A DNA stretch of 11,454 bases from Anaerotignum sp. (lineage in GTDB: Bacteria; Bacillota; Clostridia; Lachnospirales; Anaerotignaceae). Shown here in pieces: positions 1 through 7,264 of the stretch. The notes under the pieces were generated by a model, which was not told the origin of the DNA, did not search any database, and was given only the letters and a program-made list of their open reading frames with translations. The DNA is taken from contig JAHHTV010000038.1 in the NCBI GenBank assembly GCA_020024395.1, positions 1 to 11,454 on the forward strand. Direction: 5' to 3'. A program made the position numbers and the translations under genes. Each line of letters starts with the position of its first letter. The stretch's first letter is position 1.

Positions 1-30
1 GAAAAACATTGCGTGTATGCAATGTTTTTC
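1..30 (+). terminator. Hairpin terminator of the upstream gene
   Basis: Bases 1-12 (GAAAAACATTGC) pair perfectly with bases 19-30 (GCAATGTTTTTC) around a 6-base loop, with a run of T in the right arm. This resembles the A-tract/T-tract terminators seen later in the window. It presumably ends a gene lying to the left. The stem may extend beyond the window edge. No clear sigma-A promoter is visible between it and prfB, so prfB may also receive read-through transcription. Confidence 0.6.
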
Positions 31-79
31 TGAAAAGATAAAAGAAAAAAATATCCATATATGAAGGAGTTGATTTTTG

Positions 80-1184
80 ATGTTCGAATTGGAACAAATT
101 CGATTGGGCTTATCTGCCTACGATGAAAAATTAGAGGAAATGGGGGCTTCACTTTGACGTCGCTGGTGCGAAAGAAAAGATAGCTGAATTGGAAGAACTT
201 TCTGCTGACCCTGATTTTTGGAACGATATGCAGAAAAGTCAGAAAACATTGCAACAATTAAAAGCTTTGAAAAACAAAGTTGAAACATATGAAGGTCTTG
301 TGACAAAATACGAAGATATTTTGACACTCATTGAAATGGGTATTGAAGAACAAGACGAAACCATATACGAAGAAGTTAGAGAAATGAATGATAGCTTTTT
401 GGAGGAATACGAACAGCTACATGTGGCAACCATGCTGGATGGTGAATATGACCGTAACAATGCCATTGTGACATTGCACGCAGGTACAGGCGGTACAGAG
501 GCTTGTGACTGGACAAATATGTTGTTTCGTATGTATACCAAATGGGCAGCAAAAGCAGGCTTTGAAGTGGAAATATTGGATATGCTGGATGGTGACGAAG
601 CGGGCTTGAAATCTGTGACAATACAGGTAAATGGCGAAAATGCTTATGGGTATTTGAAATCTGAAAAAGGTATCCATCGTTTGGTACGTGTGTCACCATT
701 TGATAGTTCAGGTAGACGACACACTTCTTTTGCATCTTGCGATGTGATGCCAGAAATTGAAAATGATAACGAAATTGAAGTTAAAGCAGATGATATTCGT
801 ATTGACACATATCGTGCAAGTGGTGCAGGTGGGCAGCACGTCAACAAAACATCTTCTGCAATTCGCATCACACACTTTCCAACAGGGATTGTGGTACAAT
901 GTCAGGACGAAAGAAGTCAGTTCAGCAACAAAGAACGTGCTTTCAAAATGCTGAAAAGTAAATTGTTGTCATTGAAAATAGAAGAACAAATGCAAAAATT
1001 GGCAGAAATTCGTGGTGATGTGAAAGAAATCGGTTGGGGTAGCCAAATCCGTTCTTATGTATTTATGCCATATACCATGGTAAAAGACCATCGTACAGGT
1101 GAAGAAACAGGGAATGTCAATGCGGTGATGGATGGTGCGATTGATAACTTTATGAGTGCCTATCTGACATGGATACACAACTAA
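80..1184 (+). CDS. prfB: Peptide chain release factor 2 (programmed +1 frameshift)
   Basis: RF2 recognises UAA and UGA stop codons on the ribosome and triggers release of the finished protein. The reading frame is joined: codons 1-25 run from the ATG at 80 to base 154, base 155 is skipped, and translation continues from the GAC at 156, giving 367 residues (E. coli RF2 has 365). The start is supported by GAAGGAG at 63-69, 10 bases upstream. The stop-codon-reading SPF tripeptide falls at residues 205-207 and the catalytic GGQ at 250-252 (SGAGGQHVNK), the same numbers as in E. coli, which confirms both start and frameshift. Residue 246 is Ala, as in most RF2s, rather than the Thr of E. coli K-12. 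The ATG at 189 would lose the first 36 residues and is not the start. The pseudouridine synthase gene follows after 16 bases. Confidence 0.98.
142..158 (+). promoter_or_regulatory. prfB autoregulatory +1 frameshift site
   Basis: The slippery sequence CTTTGAC lies at 152-158, with the in-frame TGA (155-157) as codon 26, exactly the E. coli position. An internal Shine-Dalgarno-like GGGGG at 142-146 precedes it. When RF2 is scarce the ribosome pauses at UGA, the Leu-tRNA slips from CUU to UUU and reading resumes in the +1 frame; when RF2 is plentiful it terminates. This mechanism is established for E. coli prfB. Here the G run is 5 bases from CTT rather than 3, and its pairing to the 16S rRNA 3' end is only 5 bp, against 7 for AGGGGGU in E. 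coli. Confidence 0.95.
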
Positions 1185-1200
1185 AAGGAGCATACGGACT

Positions 1201-2184
1201 TTGAAAGAAATCAAAATTACACAAAACGAACAAAATCAAAGACTGGATAAATATTTGATAAAATATTTCAACAAAGCACCAAAAAGCTTTGTATATAAAA
1301 TGCTCCGCAAAAAGCGGATTAAACGCAATGGCAAAAAAGCAGAGGGTGGCGAGATGCTTTTGGAGGGGGATACCCTCCAACTGTATCTGGCAGAAGAAAC
1401 CATGCAGGATTTTATGGAACAAAAAGCAGTACCTGTGGCAAAAAGACATTTTGGCATTGTGTATGAAGATGATGACTTGCTTGTTGTAAACAAACCAGCA
1501 GGGCTTTTGACACACCCTGAAACAGCGGCAGACAGAGAAACACTCATTGACCAAATATTGTACTATCTGTACGAAAAAGGGCAGTATACCCCAGATGCAC
1601 AAAGCACATTTACACCTGCGGTATGCAATCGCTTGGACAGAAACACAAGTGGCATTGTCATTGCAGGCAAAACATTGCATGCAGTACAAGCTGTCAATGA
1701 GGCCATTCGCACAAAACATTTGGAAAAATATTATGTGACATTGGTTTCAGGTGTTGTAAAACAGGCAGGAGAAATCGACCTGTATTTGTCAAAAGATGAA
1801 AGCCGCAATCAAGTGCGTACAAGCACAACAGAAAAAGCAAGGTATCGTAAGGCACTTACAAAATACCGCCCTTTGGCAAATACCACAGATTGTACATTGC
1901 TGGAATTGCAACTGATTACAGGAAAAACACACCAAATACGTGCACATTTGCAGGCAATCGGTCACCCTGTTTGGGGGGATAGAAAATATGGCAATGGTGC
2001 AGTCAATACTGCACTGAAAAGCAAATTTGCCATATCCAATCAATGTCTGCATGCACAAAAAATCGTTTGGAAAGAAAAAGAGGGATTTCTTGGCTATTTG
2101 TATGGCAAAGAAATGAAAGCCCATTTACCAAAACAAATGCAGACAGTTTGTGATACGTTGTTTGGTGAACAGCAGCACTTCTGA
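1201..2184 (+). CDS. RluA-family pseudouridine synthase (RluC-like)
   Basis: This enzyme isomerises specific uridines to pseudouridine in structured RNA, most likely 23S rRNA. The 327-residue protein has an N-terminal S4 RNA-binding domain (about residues 13-65, RLDKYL and a basic RKKRIKRNGKK stretch), then the RluA catalytic domain: LLVVNKPAG at 93-101, the active-site motif NRLDRNTSG at 143-151 with catalytic Asp146, and TGKTHQIRAHL at 240-250. The S4 plus RluA layout is typical of RluC/RluD. The exact target uridines cannot be read from sequence. The start is TTG: no in-frame ATG lies nearby upstream, AAAGGAG at 1184-1190 sits 10 bases before it, and the first internal Met (34) is inside the S4 domain. 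It lies 16 bases after prfB and 23 bases before the next gene, suggesting one transcript. Confidence 0.93.
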   Translation: MKEIKITQNEQNQRLDKYLIKYFNKAPKSFVYKMLRKKRIKRNGKKAEGGEMLLEGDTLQLYLAEETMQDFMEQKAVPVAKRHFGIVYEDDDLLVVNKPAGLLTHPETAADRETLIDQILYYLYEKGQYTPDAQSTFTPAVCNRLDRNTSGIVIAGKTLHAVQAVNEAIRTKHLEKYYVTLVSGVVKQAGEIDLYLSKDESRNQVRTSTTEKARYRKALTKYRPLANTTDCTLLELQLITGKTHQIRAHLQAIGHPVWGDRKYGNGAVNTALKSKFAISNQCLHAQKIVWKEKEGFLGYLYGKEMKAHLPKQMQTVCDTLFGEQQHF

Positions 2185-2207
2185 ACAGAAGAAGGAGTGA
2201 GATTTTT

Positions 2208-2945
2208 ATGAAAGCAATCATATTGGCGGCAGGGTATGCCACACGCCTTTATCCTTTGACCATCAATACACCAAAGGCATTGCTTCCCATTAACAAAAAA
2301 CCAATTATTGATTATATTGTGGAACAGCTCAATACCATTTCGGAAATTGATGCCATTTATGTGGTGACAAACAGTCGTTTTGCCAATGATTTTACAAATT
2401 GGGCAAAAACAGCACCTGGACAAATCCCCATTACAGTATTGGACGATGGTACCACCAGTGATGAAAATAAAAAAGGTGCTGTGGGAGATATTGGTTTTGT
2501 CATTGCACAAATGCATATTGATGATGAATTGTTGATTATTGCAGGGGATAATTTCTTTACTTACTCTTTGCAAGATTATGTGCAGTTTTATAGAGAAAAA
2601 GACCATGATTGTGTTTGCGTAAAAGAATGGCAAGACAAATCCATGTTGTCACAGTTTGGTATTGCATTGTTAGATGAAAACAGCAAAGTATTGGATATTG
2701 AAGAAAAACCAAAACACCCAAAATCAAATACAGCTGTATTTGCAACATATTTGTATAAAAAAGAAACAGTGCCTTTGTTCAAAGAATATTTGGACGCAGG
2801 CAACAACCCAGATGCGCCAGGGAATTTTCCTGCATGGCTGTATCATAAAAAAGATGTGTATGCTTACAAATTCGCAGGGGAATGTTACGATATTGGTACG
2901 CCTGATAGCTATCGGGAGGTTTGCCGATTGTATGAAACAAAATAA
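2208..2945 (+). CDS. Sugar-phosphate nucleotidyltransferase family protein
   Basis: The 245-residue protein belongs to the NTP-transferase (RmlA/GlmU-like) fold, whose members join a sugar phosphate and an NTP into an NDP-sugar with release of pyrophosphate. The N-terminal nucleotide-binding signature LAAGYATRLYPLT (6-18) is followed by PKALLPI (22-28) with its conserved Lys. AGDNFF (112-117) carries the metal-binding Asp114, EEKPKHP (165-171) is typical of the family, and the second metal ligand is probably Asp228 in CYDIGTPDSY. It contains only the transferase domain, with no left-handed beta-helix. GAAGGAG at 2191-2197 is 10 bases before the ATG. Substrate and pathway are unknown: no other sugar or cell-envelope gene lies in the window, and its neighbours concern translation. 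A role in glycan or cell-wall precursor synthesis is only a family-based guess. Confidence 0.88.
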   Translation: MKAIILAAGYATRLYPLTINTPKALLPINKKPIIDYIVEQLNTISEIDAIYVVTNSRFANDFTNWAKTAPGQIPITVLDDGTTSDENKKGAVGDIGFVIAQMHIDDELLIIAGDNFFTYSLQDYVQFYREKDHDCVCVKEWQDKSMLSQFGIALLDENSKVLDIEEKPKHPKSNTAVFATYLYKKETVPLFKEYLDAGNNPDAPGNFPAWLYHKKDVYAYKFAGECYDIGTPDSYREVCRLYETK

Positions 2946-3045
2946 AAATAAGAAAAACGGTTTCTATCGCCATTTTTAGGCAGATGTGTGGCAAAAAAGC
3001 CAATACCACAAAAGGGATATCGTATATCTTTATAAGGAAATAATC

Positions 3046-3082
3046 ATAGAAGAATACTTTGAAAATCAAAGTATTCTTCTAT
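3046..3082 (+). terminator. Perfect 17-bp hairpin terminator after the prfB unit
   Basis: Bases 3046-3062 (ATAGAAGAATACTTTGA) are perfectly complementary to 3066-3082, with a 3-base AAA loop, and a T-rich tail (TTGAATTTT) follows. It lies about 100 bases after the nucleotidyltransferase stop and 69 bases before the prmA start, so it probably separates the two units. The remaining intergenic DNA (2946-3150) holds only short competing inverted repeats, for example TGTGG at 2987-2991 with CCACA at 3006-3010, and no gene that I can support. Confidence 0.75.
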
Positions 3083-3133
3083 TTGAATTTTATCCATAAG
3101 TTTTTATGGGTGTCGGATTTTTAGAAAAAGAAA

Positions 3134-3140
3134 AAGGAGG
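3134..3140 (+). promoter_or_regulatory. Ribosome binding site deciding the prmA start
   Basis: AAGGAGG ends 10 bases before the ATG at 3151. The open reading frame also has an earlier ATG at 3106, but that one has no Shine-Dalgarno sequence and would make this strong site part of the coding region. The GTG at 3145 is in frame but too close to the site. Confidence 0.85.
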
Positions 3141-3150
3141 CGGCGTGTAC

Positions 3151-4128
3151 ATGGAATGGTTGGAAGTGTTTGTGGAAACTTCTCAAATTGGACTAGAGCC
3201 TGTGGAGGGTGTGTTGTATCAATGCGGTTTGACAGGGCTGATGATACATGATGCAGATGATTTTACAGAGTTTTTGGAAAATCCAAACAGAGATTGGGAT
3301 TATGTAGCCGATGAACTGGTAGAAGAAAAACAAGAACAAGTCACAGGGATTACATTCTTTTTGCGTGACAATTTGTATGGCAGAGAGCAGCTTTCTCAAA
3401 TCAAAGGGGCTTTGCAAGCTGTCAAAGAAACAGAAAAAGAATTAGACTTAGGCACTCTTGCATTGACACTGAAAAATGTTGCAGAAGAAGATTGGGCAAA
3501 TAATTGGAAAAAATATTTTAAGCCTTTTCCTGTGGGTGAAAAAATTATGATAAAACCTTCTTGGGAGGAATTGTCTGCACAAACAGATAAAATTGTGTTG
3601 AAAATTGACCCAGGGCATATTTTTGGTACAGGTACACATGAAACCACACAACTGTGCATGGAATTGATTGAAAGCTATGTCAAAAAAGATGATATGGTGC
3701 TTGATATTGGTTGTGGTAGTGGGATATTGTCCATTGCAGCGTTGTTGCTTGAGGCAAAAGAAGCAGATGCTGTGGATATTGACCCAAATGCGATACAAAT
3801 TGCTTATGAAAATAGCGACAGAAACGATATTCCGCGTGAAAAATATCACGTCAAAGCAGGCAATATATTGGAGGATGAAACATTACAGCAATCATACAGC
3901 GGCAAAAAATATGATTTGGTTGTTGCAAATATCGTTGCAGATGTGATTATTGCATTGACAAAACAAGTACCAGATTATATCAAAAATTGTGGTATATTCC
4001 TGTGCAGTGGTATTATCACAGAACGAAAAGAAGATGTGGTTGCAGCATTGCAGCAAACAGGATTTTCTGTATTGCAAATCAAAGAAAAAACAAGCTGGGT
4101 GGCAATCGCAGCAAGATATGAGGGATAA
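3151..4128 (+). CDS. prmA: Ribosomal protein L11 methyltransferase
   Basis: PrmA uses S-adenosylmethionine to trimethylate amino groups of ribosomal protein L11 in the cytoplasm. With the chosen start the protein has 325 residues, close to the family norm. The N-terminal L11-recognition domain (about 1-100, opening MEWLEVFVET) is followed by the linker NNWKKYFKPFPVG (117-129), the family signature DPGHIFGTGTHETT (153-166), the SAM-binding loop VLDIGCGSGILS (183-194), the acidic ribose-binding region AVDIDPNA (207-214) and NIVADVI (260-266), equivalent to the catalytic-region motif of PrmA. The rsmE gene starts 3 bases after its stop, so the two are probably translationally coupled. In many Firmicutes prmA-rsmE follows the hrcA-grpE-dnaK-dnaJ genes; here it instead follows a terminator and a nucleotidyltransferase. 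No convincing promoter is visible between 3083 and 3133. Confidence 0.96.
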   Translation: MEWLEVFVETSQIGLEPVEGVLYQCGLTGLMIHDADDFTEFLENPNRDWDYVADELVEEKQEQVTGITFFLRDNLYGREQLSQIKGALQAVKETEKELDLGTLALTLKNVAEEDWANNWKKYFKPFPVGEKIMIKPSWEELSAQTDKIVLKIDPGHIFGTGTHETTQLCMELIESYVKKDDMVLDIGCGSGILSIAALLLEAKEADAVDIDPNAIQIAYENSDRNDIPREKYHVKAGNILEDETLQQSYSGKKYDLVVANIVADVIIALTKQVPDYIKNCGIFLCSGIITERKEDVVAALQQTGFSVLQIKEKTSWVAIAARYEG

Positions 4129-4131
4129 GAA

Positions 4132-4857
4132 ATGCCAAAATTTTTTGTAACACCCCAACAAATCAAAGAAAATCAAATTATATTGACAGGTGAGGACGAA
4201 AAACATATCAAAACGGTGTTGCGTGCAAAAGCAGGCGATATGCTAACCGTATGTGATGGTTTGGGTATGGATTATACATGTCGTATCACAGATTTTTCTG
4301 ATGGTGTGGTGACAGAAGTGGTGACAAAAGAAATTTGTGATGTAGAACCAAAAACAAAAATCACACTGTATCAAGGGCTACCAAAAGGCGACAAAATGGA
4401 ATGGATTATTCAAAAATGTGTAGAATTGGGTATTGAAAAAATTGTGCCTGTTTCTACAGAACGTGCCATTGTCAAATTGGATAAAAAAGAAACAAAAAAA
4501 ATAGAGCGTTGGCAGAAAATTGCAGAGGCAGCAGCAAAACAAAGCGGTCGTGGTATCATTCCGCAAATCGGGAAAAAAGTGCTGACATTTGGCGAGGCAG
4601 TGGCACAAGCTAGCACATTAGATGGTGCAATTATTCCATATGAAAAAGAAACCGAAAGAGGTATTCGAGAATTTGTATGTGATTTTTCTGGAAAAAGTAT
4701 GGGCATGTTTATTGGGCCAGAAGGTGGTTTTTCGGAAGCAGAAATACAACAAGCACAACAAAAAGGTGTATTGTCTGTGACACTTGGCAAACGCATACTG
4801 CGAACAGAAACAGCAGGTATGACCACACTCGCACTGTTGTTGTATGAATTGGGTTAA
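4132..4857 (+). CDS. rsmE: 16S rRNA (uracil(1498)-N3)-methyltransferase
   Basis: RsmE methylates N3 of U1498 in helix 44 of 16S rRNA, near the decoding site, using SAM. The 241-residue protein has an N-terminal PUA-like RNA-binding part (about 1-70, with LTGEDEKHIKTVLRAKAGD) and a C-terminal SPOUT (trefoil-knot) methyltransferase domain. Diagnostic motifs are LPKGDKMEWIIQKCVELG (83-100), STERAIVK (108-115), AAAKQSGRG (133-141), the SAM-binding GPEGGFSEAEI (195-205) and LGKRILRTETA (218-228). The ATG is 3 bases after the prmA stop and uses the GAGG at the end of prmA as a ribosome binding site. Its own stop TAA overlaps the Shine-Dalgarno sequence of the next gene. Both neighbouring products modify the translation machinery. 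Confidence 0.97.
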   Translation: MPKFFVTPQQIKENQIILTGEDEKHIKTVLRAKAGDMLTVCDGLGMDYTCRITDFSDGVVTEVVTKEICDVEPKTKITLYQGLPKGDKMEWIIQKCVELGIEKIVPVSTERAIVKLDKKETKKIERWQKIAEAAAKQSGRGIIPQIGKKVLTFGEAVAQASTLDGAIIPYEKETERGIREFVCDFSGKSMGMFIGPEGGFSEAEIQQAQQKGVLSVTLGKRILRTETAGMTTLALLLYELG

Positions 4858-4863
4858 AGGAGG
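4856..4863 (+). promoter_or_regulatory. Ribosome binding site before three tandem ATGs
   Basis: AAAGGAGG overlaps the last two bases of the rsmE stop codon. Three consecutive in-frame ATGs follow at 4865, 4868 and 4871, with spacings of 1, 4 and 7 bases. The third has the best spacing and gives the family-typical N-terminus MIYFDNAATT. The ATG at 4844, inside rsmE, has no such support. Confidence 0.8.
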
Positions 4864-4870
4864 TATGATG

Positions 4871-6025
4871 ATGATTTATTTTGACAATGCAGCAACCACA
4901 AGAGCATTGCCAGAAGTGGCAGAAAAAATGACATATATGCTTTGTGAAAATTTCGGAAATCCCGCATCTGTAAGCGTGATGGGGTTGGAGGTGGAAAAAG
5001 AAATTCGCAAAGCTGCAAATATATTGGCAAATGGTATTCGTGCCAAAGAAGAAGAAATATTCTTTACCAGTGGTGGAACAGAAGGCGACAACTGGGCGAT
5101 ATATGGCACTGCTGAAGGGTATGCAAGAGCAGGTAAACATTTGATTACCACAAAAATTGAACATCCTGCTGTGACAAATCCGATGAAAGCGTTGGAAGAA
5201 AAAGGATATGATGTCACATGGCTTTCTGTGGATAGCAAAGGGCATATCTCTATGGAAGAACTGGCAAATGCCATTCGTACAGATACCATATTGGTTAGTG
5301 TGATATTGGTGAACAATGAAACAGGTACCATACAAAATGCAGAACAAATTGGAAAGCTGATAAAAGAAAAAAATCCAAATACCTTATTTCATATTGATGC
5401 TGTACAAGCGTTCGGAAAATATCCCATTGATGTACAGAAAATGAAAGTGGATTTGCTGACAATGAGTGGACATAAAATACATGGCCCCAAAGGCGTGGGT
5501 ATGTTGTATATGCGAAAAGGGCTGAAAGTGCGTCCTTTGCTTTTGGGCGGTGGACAGCAAAAAGGACAACGTGCAGGTACAGAAAATGGTGCAGGCGTTG
5601 CGGCGTTAGGCGTTGCGGCAGATATGGCATTTCGTGGTATGCAAGAAAATATTGCCCATGTGAAAGAAGTCAAAAAGACATTGTTAGACGGGATATTGGA
5701 AATACCAGATACACAATTAAATGGCGATGATTTGGATACCGCAAGCCCTTATGTGTTGAATGTGACATTCAAAGGTGTACGTAGTGAGGTATTGCTGCAT
5801 AGTTTGGAAAGCAAGGGAATTTTTGTTTCCGCAGGCTCTGCTTGTGACAGTAGAAAGAAAATTGGTAGCCCTGTGCTGACAGCAATGGGTTTGCCATTTG
5901 AAGAAATCGAAGGTGCTGTGCGTTTTAGTTTTTGCCGTTACAACACAGTGGAAGAAGCAAAAGAATGTTTGCAGGTACTCAAAGAAACGGTGCCATTTTT
6001 ACGCAGAATGAACAGACCAAGATAA
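4871..6025 (+). CDS. Cysteine desulfurase (NifS/IscS family)
   Basis: This PLP-dependent enzyme removes sulfur from L-cysteine, forming alanine and an enzyme-bound persulfide that is passed to acceptors. Numbered from the ATG at 4871 (384 residues), YFDNAATT at 3-10 is the family N-terminus, His98 (EHPAV) stacks on the cofactor, HIDAVQAFG lies at 174-182, Lys202 in SGHKIHGPKG is the Schiff-base lysine, and Cys325 in SAGSACDS is the persulfide-forming cysteine, within a loop of class I (IscS-like) length. thiI begins 22 bases downstream. The same pairing occurs in Bacillus subtilis, where NifZ feeds ThiI, so the main job here is probably tRNA thiolation rather than general Fe-S assembly. No IscU-like or other Fe-S scaffold gene is in the window. 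The start could also be one or two codons earlier. Confidence 0.95.
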   Translation: MIYFDNAATTRALPEVAEKMTYMLCENFGNPASVSVMGLEVEKEIRKAANILANGIRAKEEEIFFTSGGTEGDNWAIYGTAEGYARAGKHLITTKIEHPAVTNPMKALEEKGYDVTWLSVDSKGHISMEELANAIRTDTILVSVILVNNETGTIQNAEQIGKLIKEKNPNTLFHIDAVQAFGKYPIDVQKMKVDLLTMSGHKIHGPKGVGMLYMRKGLKVRPLLLGGGQQKGQRAGTENGAGVAALGVAADMAFRGMQENIAHVKEVKKTLLDGILEIPDTQLNGDDLDTASPYVLNVTFKGVRSEVLLHSLESKGIFVSAGSACDSRKKIGSPVLTAMGLPFEEIEGAVRFSFCRYNTVEEAKECLQVLKETVPFLRRMNRPR

Positions 6026-6047
6026 AAACAAATAAAGGAGAAAAAGT

Positions 6048-7223
6048 ATGGCAGAAAAAGTATTGCTTGTAAAATTTGGTGAAGTTGCCATGCGTGGGGA
6101 TAATCAGTATATTTTTATCAACCGTTTGATATTGGCAATTAGAAGAAATTTAGACCCTGTGGGGAATTATTATGTGGTGAGAGAACCAGGACGCTTGATT
6201 GTAGAAGACAGAGGCGGCGAAATGGATTATGACACCGTTATTCCAAGAGTAGAACCAATATTTGGTTTGGTGGGGCTTTGTCCCGGTTTGAAATTGGACG
6301 AAATGTCATTGGAAACATTGAAAAAAGATGCATTGGCACATATGCAGGAAATGTATGGCGATAAACCTATGACATTCAAAGTCAATGCAAGACGTTCCAA
6401 TAAGGGATTTGAAGCACGTTCTCAGCAAATTTGCGAAGACGTGGGCGAATATATTTTAGATAATATGCCAAATATGAAAGTAAATGTAAAAACACCTGAT
6501 GTTGTGTTGTATGTGGAGGTCAGAAATCGTATTTATATGTATTCCAAAGTCATCAAAACATATGGTGGTTTGCCTTATGGTAGCTCTGGCAAAGGCGTTT
6601 CATTGCTTTCTGGTGGTATTGATAGCCCTGTTGCAACTTGGATGATGGCAAAACGTGGCGTTGAAGTGGAAGGTGTATATTTCCATAGCCCCCCGTACAC
6701 CAGCGAATGGGCAAAACAGAAAGTCATTGATTTGGGCAAACGCATTGCAGACTTTACAGGCTCTTTTAAGTTGTATGTTGTGCCATTTACAGATTTACAG
6801 TTGTATTTGCTCGAAAACGTGCCACATGACAAGCTGACAATTCATTTGAAACGTGCCATGATGCGTGCCGCAGAACAAATTGCTGTTAAAGATGGTGCTT
6901 GGAGTTTGATTACAGGGGAAAGTGTGGGACAAGTGGCAAGCCAAACCATGCAAGGCATTTATGCTATCAATGCGGTTTGCAATATGCCTGTACTGCGTCC
7001 TTTGGCAGGTATGGACAAACAGGAAATCATTGATATTGGTACAAAAATTGGGACTTATGATATTTCCATTCGTCCATATGAGGATTGCTGTACTATATTT
7101 GTGGCAAAACACCCACAAATCAAACCAAGATTGCATGTGATTGAACGTATCGAGAGCAAACTGACAGATTTAGACAAACATATTGATGAAGCAGTACAAA
7201 AAGCGGAAATCATAGAACTTTAG
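6048..7223 (+). CDS. thiI: tRNA 4-thiouridine synthetase ThiI
   Basis: ThiI adenylates U8 of tRNA and replaces its oxygen with sulfur to make 4-thiouridine, a near-UV sensor; in some bacteria it also takes part in thiazole synthesis for thiamine. The 391-residue protein has an N-terminal ferredoxin-like region, a THUMP RNA-binding domain (about 60-165) and a PP-loop ATP-pyrophosphatase domain with SLLSGGIDSPVATW at 185-198. GESVGQVASQT (290-300) and the conserved cysteines of YEDCCTIF (344-351) follow. It ends without the C-terminal rhodanese domain of E. coli ThiI (482 residues), as in B. subtilis, so sulfur must come directly from a desulfurase, presumably the one encoded upstream. AAAGGAG at 6034-6040 lies 7 bases before the ATG. 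A strong terminator starts immediately after the stop codon. Confidence 0.97.
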   Translation: MAEKVLLVKFGEVAMRGDNQYIFINRLILAIRRNLDPVGNYYVVREPGRLIVEDRGGEMDYDTVIPRVEPIFGLVGLCPGLKLDEMSLETLKKDALAHMQEMYGDKPMTFKVNARRSNKGFEARSQQICEDVGEYILDNMPNMKVNVKTPDVVLYVEVRNRIYMYSKVIKTYGGLPYGSSGKGVSLLSGGIDSPVATWMMAKRGVEVEGVYFHSPPYTSEWAKQKVIDLGKRIADFTGSFKLYVVPFTDLQLYLLENVPHDKLTIHLKRAMMRAAEQIAVKDGAWSLITGESVGQVASQTMQGIYAINAVCNMPVLRPLAGMDKQEIIDIGTKIGTYDISIRPYEDCCTIFVAKHPQIKPRLHVIERIESKLTDLDKHIDEAVQKAEIIEL

Positions 7224-7264
7224 AAAATAAGAATATCCCATATTTGGGATATTCTTATTTTTTT
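7224..7264 (+). terminator. Intrinsic terminator after thiI
   Basis: Bases 7224-7240 (AAAATAAGAATATCCCA) pair perfectly with 7245-7261 around a TATT loop, and a run of seven T (7258-7264) follows, beginning inside the right arm. It starts directly after the thiI stop codon. The A-tract on the left arm means it could also work on the minus strand, but no minus-strand gene needs it. Confidence 0.92.

Noticed and set aside
152..158. Reading the in-frame TGA in prfB as a pseudogene or sequencing error
   Set aside because: The slippery CTTTGAC, its position at codon 26 and the exact SPF and GGQ numbering after the shift show normal programmed frameshifting.
1150..1719. Minus-strand open frame of 189 codons
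   Set aside because: It is antisense to the end of prfB and the well-supported pseudouridine synthase, has an unlikely composition rich in Cys, Phe and Ile, and no recognisable domain.
2987..3010. Nested inverted repeats TGTGG/CCACA and GGC/GCC suggesting a structured RNA
   Set aside because: The stems are 3-5 bp and mutually exclusive; there is no match to a riboswitch or T-box that I recognise.
2984..3043. Possible 19-codon peptide from ATG 2984 between the nucleotidyltransferase and prmA
   Set aside because: It has no good ribosome binding site, no recognisable features and a length expected by chance.
3094..3109. Small hairpin CCATAA-GTTT-TTATGG before prmA
   Set aside because: A 6-bp A/T-rich stem is too weak to call a riboswitch or attenuator, and it lies away from the ribosome binding site.
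4709..5347. Minus-strand open frame of 212 codons
   Set aside because: It is antisense to rsmE and the cysteine desulfurase, both certain genes, and its Cys/Phe/His-rich composition is typical of shadows in this window.
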